A stretch of DNA of 8,651 nt, from contig UQIQ01000066.1 of NCBI GenBank assembly GCA_900541185.1, positions 1 through 8,651 on the forward strand, in the 5' to 3' direction. A model generated the notes under the pieces. It had not been told where the DNA came from, searched no databases, and saw only the letters and a program-made list of their open reading frames with translations. This document shows, in pieces, positions 1 through 6,128 of the stretch (the stretch's first letter is position 1; the number at the start of each line of letters is the position of its first letter). The position numbers and the translations under genes were made by a program. This DNA comes from an uncultured Collinsella sp. Lineage in GTDB: Bacteria; Actinomycetota; Coriobacteriia; Coriobacteriales; Coriobacteriaceae.

Positions 1-16
1 TAGCGGGTGGTTTAAA

Positions 17-37
17 GCTGGCCGCTGCGCGGCCAGC
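17..37. repeat. GC-rich hairpin, possible terminator of a gene beyond the window
   Basis: Two perfectly complementary 9-base arms (17-25 and 29-37) flank a TGC loop. Read on the minus strand, the stem is followed by TTTAAACC, a short weak T tract. No gene is seen on either side, so it could end a transcript from a neighbour outside the window or be a structural element of the repeat-rich left end. Confidence 0.4.
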
Positions 38-63
38 AGACTAAAGTCTTGAAATCAAAACAA

Positions 64-107
64 GCCCTTTTCGCCGCGACCTCAAAGGTCTGTGGGCAAA
101 AAAGGGC
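64..107. repeat. nested hairpin in intergenic DNA
   Basis: The outer arms GCCCTTTT (64-71) and AAAAGGGC (100-107) enclose an inner hairpin GACCT-CAA-AGGTC (78-90). On the minus strand the structure is followed by TTGTTTTGATTT, so it may act as a terminator. On the plus strand it runs directly into the repeat at 97-123. Its function is unknown. Confidence 0.4.
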
Positions 108-123
108 AAATATGAGTACTGTT
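97..123 (+). repeat. 27-bp inverted repeat, left copy
   Basis: This copy reads CAAAAAA, three variable bases, then the core CAAATATGAGTACTGTT. The reverse complement of 290-316 matches it at 25 of 27 positions with the same internal spacing. The two copies face each other across 166 bases. The conservation of both blocks suggests a dispersed intergenic element or protein-binding site rather than chance. Confidence 0.65.
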
Positions 124-289
124 ACCATTTTAGTAGCAGGCAAAACCACCCAAAATGACGTTCGGGCGGCCCCTACAGCCCCCTAAAGCAGCCAACCTGA
201 CTGGTTTAAGGCATATTGGAGCCAATTTTAATAAACATACTATAGGTTATGTTCATTATCTTCTTGGATGTAAATGCTATTCACTTAGC

Positions 290-316
290 AACAGTACTCA
301 TATTTGGCATTTTTTG
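290..316 (-). repeat. 27-bp inverted repeat, right copy
   Basis: This is the reverse-complement partner of 97-123. It has the identical 17-base core, an identical CAAAAAA block, and two differences in the three bases between them. It lies about 35 bases beyond the terminator of the NRMT operon, so it is outside that transcript. The segment between the copies is AT-rich and has no supported gene. Confidence 0.65.
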
Positions 317-349
317 ACCACTGCCATATAACTAACACCCTATAGCAGA

Positions 350-384
350 CAAAAAACAGGCCGCAGCCCATCGCTGCGGCCTGT
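350..384 (-). terminator. intrinsic terminator of the NRMT operon
   Basis: A perfect 12-bp stem (arms 373-384 and 356-367) with a five-base loop is followed on the minus strand by a run of six T residues (351-356 on the plus strand, partly inside the stem). It lies 19 bases past the stop codon of the transporter gene. This is a textbook rho-independent terminator. Confidence 0.93.
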
Positions 385-403
385 TCGGAAGCAAAAGTGG
401 GCG

Positions 404-1666
404 CTACGCGCTGTAGCCCATCGCTTGCAGCACAAACATGACGACCGTCAGCACCGTAATCACGCCGATAGTCGCCCAAGTGAGCACATTCCATACGCGG
501 CCGTTGCGGTTGGCGCCCATAATGTGGCGATCCGCCGCGATAACCACCTGGAATACCAAGACTACGGGCAGCAGCACGCCGTTGATGACCTGCGAGGTCA
601 TCATAATCTGGAACAAATCGACGCCAGGCATGAGCACCAACACGGCAGAAATGCCGATGATGGCCGTAATGATGCCGCGGTAAACCGGAGCCTCGTCCCA
701 GCTGCGATCGGCGCCGCGCTCCCAACCAAAAGCCTCGCAGATGGCACTCGACGTAACGCCCGGCAGCACGCAGGCAGCCAAGAAGCTCGCCGCAACCAGG
801 CCCGAGGCAAACAGCACCGTGGACCACTGGCCCGCGATGGGCTCCAGCGCGCGGGCGGCATCGGCGGCATCGCTAATCTGAATACCCGCCGGGAACAGCA
901 CCGTACCGGTCGTGATGATAATAAAGCCCGCAATGATATCAGCAGCGATCGAGCCGCTCACGGTATCAATACGCTGCAGCACGATGTCGTCCTCGCCCGC
1001 ATTCTTATCGACCACGTTGTTCTGAGCCAAGAAGATCATCCACGGTGCGATGGTGGTACCGATCGTTGCGACCACGAGCGACACGTAGCTGGGATCGTTC
1101 TGAATATTGGGGACGACCAAGTCGACCGCGACCTCGCCCCAGTTGGGGCCGGCCATAAACGCGGCGACAATATAGGTCACGAACACGCAGCTTACCAGCA
1201 GCAAAATCTTCTCGATACGCTGGAAACTGCCCGACATGGTAAGCATCCACACCAGCAGCGCCACGAGCGGCACCGAGATGCTCGCCGGAACGCCAAACAG
1301 AGCAAGGCCACTCGCGATACCCGCGAACTCCGAGATGGTCACCGCCGTATTGGCGATCAACAGCGCCGCCATGGCCAGCACGCTCCTGCGCACGCCAAAG
1401 CGCTCACGGATGAGCGAGGCCAAGCCCTTGCCCGTGACGCAACCGCAGCGCGCCGCGGTCTCTTGCGTCACGATGAGCAGCACGGTCATGACGGGAAGCA
1501 TCCAGAGCATCTTATAGCCATAGCTGGCGCCCGCGCTGGAATACGTGGCGATGCCGCCGGCATCGTTACCCGAAAGCGCCGCCAACAGACCGGGGCCCAT
1601 GGCGCCAAAGATGGCGGCGATGGTCAGCTTTTGCTTGGTGCTCGCCTTTTGCTTCGTGTTTTGCAC
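404..1666 (-). CDS. NRAMP-related magnesium transporter (NRMT type)
   Basis: A 420-residue multi-pass membrane protein of the SLC11/NRAMP fold, probably a plasma-membrane Mg2+ importer. The family match rests on the helix-1 region (GPGLLAALSGNDAGG, residues 24-38) and the helix-6 region (GTTIAPWM, 203-210). Canonical Mn/Fe NRAMPs have DPGN and MPH at these places. Here Asp35 is kept, but Asn is replaced by Gly38, and the metal-selective Met and the His become Ala207 and Trp209. The same Asn-to-Gly and Met-to-Ala changes characterise NRMT proteins, shown to carry Mg2+ in Clostridium acetobutylicum and Eggerthella lenta. I chose the GTG start at 1666 because AGGTGG lies four bases upstream. A longer upstream ATG reading would overlap the preceding gene and add 21 non-family residues. 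The gene begins eight bases after the MgtE-like gene and is cotranscribed with it. It should not be labelled MntH without a transport test. Confidence 0.88.
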   Translation of the reverse strand: MQNTKQKASTKQKLTIAAIFGAMGPGLLAALSGNDAGGIATYSSAGASYGYKMLWMLPVMTVLLIVTQETAARCGCVTGKGLASLIRERFGVRRSVLAMAALLIANTAVTISEFAGIASGLALFGVPASISVPLVALLVWMLTMSGSFQRIEKILLLVSCVFVTYIVAAFMAGPNWGEVAVDLVVPNIQNDPSYVSLVVATIGTTIAPWMIFLAQNNVVDKNAGEDDIVLQRIDTVSGSIAADIIAGFIIITTGTVLFPAGIQISDAADAARALEPIAGQWSTVLFASGLVAASFLAACVLPGVTSSAICEAFGWERGADRSWDEAPVYRGIITAIIGISAVLVLMPGVDLFQIMMTSQVINGVLLPVVLVFQVVIAADRHIMGANRNGRVWNVLTWATIGVITVLTVVMFVLQAMGYSA

Positions 1667-1670
1667 GCGA

Positions 1671-1676
1671 CCACCT
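1671..1676 (-). promoter_or_regulatory. ribosome binding site for the transporter, overlapping the upstream stop
   Basis: AGGTGG on the minus strand, four bases before the GTG start. It overlaps the TAG stop codon (1675-1677) of the MgtE-like gene, which supports both the start choice and translational coupling of the two genes. Confidence 0.75.
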
Positions 1677-3519
1677 AACCCATGACTGACATGGTGAGCA
1701 GCACCGCGGCGATGCAGTACGCCACACACGAGATCATGACGGCGATGACGTTCATGGCGGTACCCGACGTGTTAAGGTCGTGCTCATCGCGCCAGAACAG
1801 CACCATCAGATAAATCACGGCGCTCATGTTGCCAACCAGGCAGATGATGGCGGCAATGTTAAAGCAGCCGGTAAAGAGCTGCTCCTCAAACATAGTGGCA
1901 TCGGGGAACGCGGCGGTGCGTACCAGCTGCGCGCACAGGTAGGTCACGAGCGAAAGGATCAGGCCCATGCCCGTGCTCTGGAAGAAGAATCCCAGGTACG
2001 GCTTGGGCTCGTCGTCGTGACCGTCGTACTCCAGGAAGTAGTTCTTGACGAACGACACCATACGCGAGGCAGCCAGCAGCACGAGCGGCATGGCGCACAT
2101 GGGGAACACCACCAGATGCGCGGAGCCCAGCGCCGTCCCCAGCACCGTCGCCATAATGCACGAGGCGATGCCCCACACGACGACCCAGTACTGACGATGC
2201 ACGAACCAGCTGAGCACGTTCGTCGAGTCGTCCGACGCGCTGTCGCCCGAGCCGACGCCTGCGATCTGCAGGTCCTCCTGGTGCTCCTCGGCGATAACGT
2301 CCATGGCGTCGTCGAAAGTTACGATACCCAGGATATGACGGTTCTCGTCGCAGACGGGGATGGCAACCAGGTCGTACTTGGTCATCTCGTCCGTCACGTC
2401 TTCCTGGTCCTCGTCGGGCGACACGTAGACCAGATCGCAATAGGCGAGCTGGCCCAGCGTGGCGTCGCGATCGGCCACGATCAGCGTGCGCAGCGAAAGC
2501 ACGCCCGTCAGCATGCCGCTCGGATCCTCGGTATAGACGTAGTAGACGCTCTCAAAGTCCTCGTCGAGTTTGCGAATCGCCTCGATGGCATCGCCGACCG
2601 TCGCCGTGGCGGGCAGCGAGACAAACTCCGAGGTCATGATGCGGCCGGCGGTGTTGTCCTCGTAGCCCAGCAGATTACGAATCGCCTTCTCCTCCTTGAC
2701 GCCCATTAGGCGCAGAAGCTTCTCGGCCTTCTCGTAATCGAGCTCGTCGATCAGGTCGGCAGCGTCGTCCGGGTCCATCATGGCCAGCATCGACGATGCG
2801 TCGGTATCGGACAGGCCCTCGAGCATCTCGGTCATGAGCTCGTCGTCATCGAACTCCGAGATGGCCTCGGCGGCCTGTGCCGTATCGAGCTGCGCGAACA
2901 CCTGCGCGCGCAGGCGCGGGTCGAGCTGCTCGATGATGTCAGCGATGTCGGCAGGATGCAGCTCGCCAAGCGTCTTGTGCGACACCGAGAGTTGGATGTT
3001 CTTAGTCGAGCGATCGAGCAGGTCCATGTAAGACCAGGCGATAATGTCCTCGCTGAGCGGCTTGCCCAGGTGCTTCATAAAGCCCTCGACGACATGCTCG
3101 AGCGCGGGGCTGATCGCGCGCAGCAGACCGCGGGCGCCGACCTCGGCACCCAGCAGGCGCAGCTGATTTTCGCCCGACATGGAAAACTTGATGTCGTTTA
3201 CGCGCACGACTTTCATGCCCTGCGTGTCGACGATCTGCTTGTTGAGCACGTCGCGGGCAAGCAAGAGTTCGGTCGGCTGCAGGTACGAAAAACGGATTTC
3301 GGTGGCCGATGTCTTAAGGTGTACACCCGTCTCGTCGATACGGTCGACCCATTTGCGCCAGCTGATCATAAACGGCGTCTTGCCGGGACCACGGAACGCG
3401 AGCGACGTCACGTGCGGAAAAACTTCGCCGGTTGCAATGCCAAAATCGTTAACCACGCCGAGCTTTTCGCCGTCGACGTCCAAGACCGGCAATTTGAGCA
3501 TCTCACTCAGATAATTCAA
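1675..3519 (-). CDS. PRC-barrel / MgtE_N / CBS-pair membrane protein with atypical MgtE-like TM domain
   Basis: A 614-residue protein. Residues ~3-80 look like a PRC barrel, with a second barrel-like half at ~90-125. Residues ~185-290 are an MgtE N-terminal helical domain rich in acidic repeats (DPDDAADLIDEL). Two CBS domains follow (~292-350 and ~355-415), ending in an MgtE-typical stretch (FDDAMDVIAEEHQED). About five TM helices occupy 445-614. The cytoplasmic part matches the Mg2+-sensing gate of MgtE channels. The membrane part lacks the conserved GGNxGxQ motif (AASRMVSFV stands near its expected place) and the last helix has no pore Asp. I therefore infer a Mg2+ sensor or partner for the NRMT gene eight bases downstream rather than a normal MgtE channel. 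A divergent channel remains possible. The TTG start is preceded by GGGGAG at five bases. Met7 is the alternative start. Confidence 0.85.
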   Translation of the reverse strand: MNYLSEMLKLPVLDVDGEKLGVVNDFGIATGEVFPHVTSLAFRGPGKTPFMISWRKWVDRIDETGVHLKTSATEIRFSYLQPTELLLARDVLNKQIVDTQGMKVVRVNDIKFSMSGENQLRLLGAEVGARGLLRAISPALEHVVEGFMKHLGKPLSEDIIAWSYMDLLDRSTKNIQLSVSHKTLGELHPADIADIIEQLDPRLRAQVFAQLDTAQAAEAISEFDDDELMTEMLEGLSDTDASSMLAMMDPDDAADLIDELDYEKAEKLLRLMGVKEEKAIRNLLGYEDNTAGRIMTSEFVSLPATATVGDAIEAIRKLDEDFESVYYVYTEDPSGMLTGVLSLRTLIVADRDATLGQLAYCDLVYVSPDEDQEDVTDEMTKYDLVAIPVCDENRHILGIVTFDDAMDVIAEEHQEDLQIAGVGSGDSASDDSTNVLSWFVHRQYWVVVWGIASCIMATVLGTALGSAHLVVFPMCAMPLVLLAASRMVSFVKNYFLEYDGHDDEPKPYLGFFFQSTGMGLILSLVTYLCAQLVRTAAFPDATMFEEQLFTGCFNIAAIICLVGNMSAVIYLMVLFWRDEHDLNTSGTAMNVIAVMISCVAYCIAAVLLTMSVMG

Positions 3520-3524
3520 TGGTG

Positions 3525-3530
3525 CTCCCC
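3525..3530 (-). promoter_or_regulatory. ribosome binding site selecting a TTG start
   Basis: GGGGAG on the minus strand, five bases before TTG (3517-3519). The ATG just upstream, at the GATGGGGAG stretch, is out of frame. The site is close to the 3' arm (3541-3546) of the proposed leader closing helix, so leader folding could affect access to it. Confidence 0.65.
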
Positions 3531-3540
3531 ATCATTATTC

Positions 3541-3730
3541 CTGCGGACCGCGTGACCATACCGGCACGCAATCCGTGGACTTTTAGATATGTATACGCAT
3601 GCGCGGGCGGCACGCCGCTCGGCGCTCACACCCCGTGCACGCGCAGAAAGCACCTGCATGGGGTCATCGACTGTATGGTCGAGGTTTGGATTTCACCTGT
3701 AACCTTTCTCTTGACCCTCATTAACCGCAG
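3541..3730 (-). ncRNA. structured 5' leader of the MgtE-like/NRMT operon, candidate cis-regulatory RNA
   Basis: The predicted transcript carries about 200 nt before the TTG start. Three pairings are visible. A closing helix joins CTGCGG (3725-3730) to CCGCAG (3541-3546). A perfect 8-bp helix joins GACCATAC (3673-3680) to GTATGGTC (3554-3561). A local hairpin has arms 3655-3664 and 3630-3639 with one mismatch. They are nested and mutually compatible. M-box riboswitches control known NRMT genes elsewhere, but I do not see the conserved AGGUGAGGCUCCU of that class. This could be a divergent Mg2+ element, an unrelated structured leader, or chance pairing in GC-rich DNA. No uridine-rich terminator is seen, so any control would more likely act on translation. 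Confidence 0.4.
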
Positions 3731-3732
3731 TA

Positions 3733-3741
3733 ACTATAGCA
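3733..3741 (-). promoter_or_regulatory. extended -10 promoter of the MgtE-like/NRMT operon
   Basis: On the minus strand this reads TGCTATAGT, an extended -10 (TGn before a near-consensus TATAAT). No good -35 hexamer is seen at 16-18 bases upstream, as is common for extended -10 promoters. Transcription would start near 3726, giving a leader of about 205 nt. Confidence 0.55.
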
Positions 3742-3893
3742 TCAGCATCGCGCTGCGGCACCGAATTTATGCGCTGCACATCGCAGGCATACCAAACGCT
3801 GACGTATCCGTGACATAGAGCCGGATGGGTGTGGTGGGACAAAGCTATTAAGACCGTCCTAAACGACCAGTCGTTTAAGCACGTCCCCAATGA
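3742..3893. other. intergenic DNA between the deacetylase homologue and the operon promoter
   Basis: No supported gene. The only clear structure is the palindrome at 3860-3877, listed separately. Together with the promoter and leader at 3520-3741 it makes up the 374-base gap between genes. Confidence 0.55.
3860..3877. repeat. perfect palindrome after the deacetylase homologue
   Basis: TAAACGAC and GTCGTTTA flank a two-base CA centre, 16 bases past the stop codon of the deacetylase homologue. On the minus strand the sequence after it (GGACGGTCTTAATAGC) has no T run, so it is a poor intrinsic terminator. It could be a weak terminator, an RNA 3'-end hairpin or an operator. Confidence 0.45.
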
Positions 3894-5300
3894 CTACTCT
3901 GTGGTGTCGTCGTCCTCGGGGAGTTGGGGGAACACGGCGTTTTTGGGCATGGAAACCTTGGTGAGCGAGGTGAGCTTTTTGCTCAATGCCGTGTCCGTCT
4001 TAACCAGATCGCTGAGCGTCACGATCTTGTAGCCGTCGGCGACAAGGCCATCGATAATCTGCGGCAGCGCCTCGAGCGTCTGCTCGGCGCACTCATCACT
4101 ATCGGTGAGCAGCACAATATTGCCCGGCGTCATCGAGTCGAGCACGGTCGATACTTGCTCGTCAGCGCCGTTGAGCAGCCAGTCGCCCGAATCGATATTC
4201 CACGAAACCACGGCGGACACCAGGTCCATCGAGTCGATCCAGTTTTGCTCGTCAAACGCGGCGTAGGGGGCACGCAGCAACATCGTCTCGACGCCGGTCG
4301 CCGACTTAATTGCTTCGGTGCCCTTTGTGATCTGCTTGCGCACCGTCTCGCGATCCTCGCCCTTGAGCGAATCATCGCTGTAGCTGTTGGAGCCGATCTC
4401 GCACCCGGCATCGACAATCGCTTTGGCAGTAGCGGGCGAGGCTTCCGCGGCATCGCCCGAAAGGAAGAACGTCGCCGTGACGCCCTTTTCCTTGAGCACC
4501 TGCAAGATCTGCTTGGTCGCGCCGCTCGGACCCTCGTCAAACGTCAAGGCCACGTACTTTTCGTTGCCCTTGGGCGCTACGCTCGCGCACTCGACTACGC
4601 AGTCGGTGGCGGGCACGACCTCGCCGCGGTCCTGCGTCTTGCCCGACTGCTCGCCGACCCACACCTCGGAGCGGCCCTGAACGCCCCAGGTTTTGACATA
4701 CTCAATGGCACCCGTGCCCTCGACCTTAAGCTTTGGCTCGATAGTCGTGGCCTGGACCTCGTGCTTCTCGTAGACGTTGCGGCCATCCTTGACCGTCACC
4801 TTCTCGCCACCCGTAAGCTCGCGACTATCCCATTTGCCTTGCTTCACGCGCTTGCCGTCGACCTTCACCGACAGCTTTTCGCCGCCATGGCGCTTAAGCA
4901 CGCTGTCGTCGACGGCCAGCAGATCGCCGGCGTCGTACGTTTCGGTCAGGCTTTGATCGTCGATAAGATTCTGCAACGTAGAGCCCACGCGCACCGCGGT
5001 CTTTTGCCCGTTGAGCTCCACGTCCACGCTGCGGTTGACGTAGCCCACGACGGCAGCGATAAACAGCACGAGTGCGCAACCCACGGCGATGAGCGCATAG
5101 GGCAGACGGGACGGTCGACGCGGCGAGCGACCGTTGCCGATGCGCGCGCTGCGATCGCTAAACCCACGGCTATGGTTGAGGTACATCGCGCCGGGCTTAC
5201 GGCGACGTCGACGCTGACCGCTGGGCAGCTGCCCCAGGTCGCGGCGCGCCGTCGGACGCGCACCCGAGTGCCCGTTTAAGTTAGATCCGTTTTGGCGCAT
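3894..5300 (-). CDS. membrane-anchored NodB-domain protein, probable inactive polysaccharide deacetylase
   Basis: 468 residues: an Arg-rich cytoplasmic N-terminus (1-66), one TM anchor (67-88), an extracellular region (~92-230) and a NodB fold (~248-432). The extracellular part begins with a DUF348-like stretch and ends with a G5-like pattern (VGEQSGKTQDRGEVV). Active NodB enzymes bind metal through the second Asp of TFDDG and an HxxxH motif. Here these are TFDEG (Glu256), Asn305 and Asp309. The catalytic LxH histidine is Thr399 and RPPYG is RAPYA, although IDSGDW (369-374) is kept. The fold is thus recognisable but nearly all catalytic positions are changed. I infer a surface protein that may bind cell-wall glycan without deacetylating it. 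The ATG start has a strong GGGGGAGGG (5304-5312) three bases upstream. The gene follows a hairpin that may limit read-through from the PRC gene. Confidence 0.85.
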   Translation of the reverse strand: MRQNGSNLNGHSGARPTARRDLGQLPSGQRRRRRKPGAMYLNHSRGFSDRSARIGNGRSPRRPSRLPYALIAVGCALVLFIAAVVGYVNRSVDVELNGQKTAVRVGSTLQNLIDDQSLTETYDAGDLLAVDDSVLKRHGGEKLSVKVDGKRVKQGKWDSRELTGGEKVTVKDGRNVYEKHEVQATTIEPKLKVEGTGAIEYVKTWGVQGRSEVWVGEQSGKTQDRGEVVPATDCVVECASVAPKGNEKYVALTFDEGPSGATKQILQVLKEKGVTATFFLSGDAAEASPATAKAIVDAGCEIGSNSYSDDSLKGEDRETVRKQITKGTEAIKSATGVETMLLRAPYAAFDEQNWIDSMDLVSAVVSWNIDSGDWLLNGADEQVSTVLDSMTPGNIVLLTDSDECAEQTLEALPQIIDGLVADGYKIVTLSDLVKTDTALSKKLTSLTKVSMPKNAVFPQLPEDDDTTE

Positions 5301-5321
5301 GTGCCCTCCCCCATAAACACA

Positions 5322-5351
5322 GCGAGCCGGAGCAACATGTCTCCGGCTCGC
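5322..5351 (-). terminator. 11-bp hairpin between the PRC-barrel and NodB genes, terminator or attenuator
   Basis: Perfect 11-base arms (5322-5332 and 5341-5351) enclose an eight-base loop. On the minus strand the stem is followed by TGTGTTTATG, a poor U tract. It lies 21 bases past the PRC gene stop and 21 bases before the next ATG. It probably reduces transcription into the NodB gene, or marks an RNA end or processing point. Confidence 0.65.
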
Positions 5352-5372
5352 CTCCCATCATTTGGTACGTCG

Positions 5373-6128
5373 CTATTTGCTAGCTTTTGACGAGCCCCCG
5401 CTCGCCTTTTGATATTCGTCCTTAAAGGCCTTGAACATACCGCGCGTTTTGCCGAGCTGCTTGCCCAGTGCGCGGCTGCCCTTGTCCACGGCGACCGATC
5501 CCTTGTCATCGAGCACCTTGGCGCCCTTCTTGACCTTATCGCCCACCACGACACTGGCCTCGGCAGCCTTGGCGGCCGCGCCGCCCGAATACCCAAGCGT
5601 CTTGACCTCGTCCGAGACAATCATCGCGCCGTTCTCGTAGCCGCGCAGCATCGTCGGCGGCACCTGCGTGTCGCCCACCAACATGCTCGATGCGGCGCTG
5701 GCGGTCACATAGAACGTCTGCACAATACCCGAGCGCGGCTTGAACTCAACGTCCGAGCAGTAGCCCACGACATCGCCCGATTCCGTGCGCACGTCCATGC
5801 CAACCCAGATGATGCAATCGTCCAGGTTGATATCGAGGCGCTTGGCCGCGGCGGCATCGTAGGTGCCCTTGACGTCGTCGACCGCGACAGCGCCCTCATA
5901 GACGCCGATGGCATCGAGCGCCACAAACCGGTCGGGGCGCTCGATCATACCCGCGATATCGGACTGGCGAACCATAAAGCCCACCACGCGCGTACCGCCC
6001 GGGGTAAAGACGGGAAAGTGAATCTTGCCGAGCTTTTTAGGGCTGCGCGGCGTGCCGTCCTTTTTGGTGCGCTTGTCTTCGGCAGGCTTACGATAAACCT
6101 TGACGCCAACAAAATCCCCTGCGCGCAT
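5373..6128 (-). CDS. PRC-barrel-like protein with Lys-rich tail
   Basis: A 251-residue soluble-looking protein without signal peptide or TM helix. It shows two similar beta-rich halves. Residues ~5-85 contain the run KLGKIHFPVFTPGGTRVVGFMVR. Residues ~100-175 contain MDVRTESGDVVGYCSDVEF and end near MIVSDEV. This is the layout of tandem PRC barrels, small modules used in RNA processing, photosynthetic reaction centres and many uncharacterised proteins. Residues ~180-251 are Ala/Gly/Lys-rich and low in complexity, with a basic character that might contact nucleic acid or envelope polymers. Its ATG overlaps the YtxH-type stop by one base (TAATG), so the two are translationally coupled and probably act together. 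The exact role is unknown. The barrel call comes from pattern reading only. Confidence 0.7.
   Translation of the reverse strand: MRAGDFVGVKVYRKPAEDKRTKKDGTPRSPKKLGKIHFPVFTPGGTRVVGFMVRQSDIAGMIERPDRFVALDAIGVYEGAVAVDDVKGTYDAAAAKRLDINLDDCIIWVGMDVRTESGDVVGYCSDVEFKPRSGIVQTFYVTASAASSMLVGDTQVPPTMLRGYENGAMIVSDEVKTLGYSGGAAAKAAEASVVVGDKVKKGAKVLDDKGSVAVDKGSRALGKQLGKTRGMFKAFKDEYQKASGGSSKASK

Larger units (their letters stand above)
1..349. other. intergenic region without a supported gene
   Basis: I find no convincing coding sequence here on either strand. The region is more AT-rich than the genes, especially at 200-350. It holds the two hairpins and the inverted repeat pair listed separately, and a further short inverted pair, GGGTGGTTT at 5-13 and AAACCACCC at 143-151. 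A TATAGT-like hexamer (239-244, minus strand) has no good -35 and no downstream gene inside the window. Confidence 0.6.

Noticed and set aside
425..1678. 417-codon plus-strand frame antisense to the transporter
   Set aside because: It is an antisense shadow with very high Arg, His and Gln content and no hydrophobic core.
1667..1729. Longer start for the transporter from an upstream ATG
   Set aside because: It would overlap the preceding gene by 55 bases and add residues unlike any NRAMP N-terminus. GTG at 1666 has a good ribosome site.
1780..2709. Long plus-strand frame antisense to the MgtE-like gene
   Set aside because: Its His/Arg/Gln-rich composition mirrors the sense codons; it has no ribosome site or recognisable domain.
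1675..3519. Ordinary MgtE magnesium channel
   Set aside because: The cytoplasmic module fits, but the GGNxGxQ pore motif and last-helix Asp are missing and a PRC-barrel region is added at the N-terminus.
3520..3730. Canonical M-box (ykoK) riboswitch
   Set aside because: The context and leader length fit, but neither AGGUGAGGCUCCU nor the conserved CUGCUGCCC-type segment is present by eye. It is kept only as an unclassified structured leader.
3519..3818. 99-codon plus-strand frame in the intergenic region
   Set aside because: It has no ribosome site or domain, and it overlaps the minus-strand promoter and leader.
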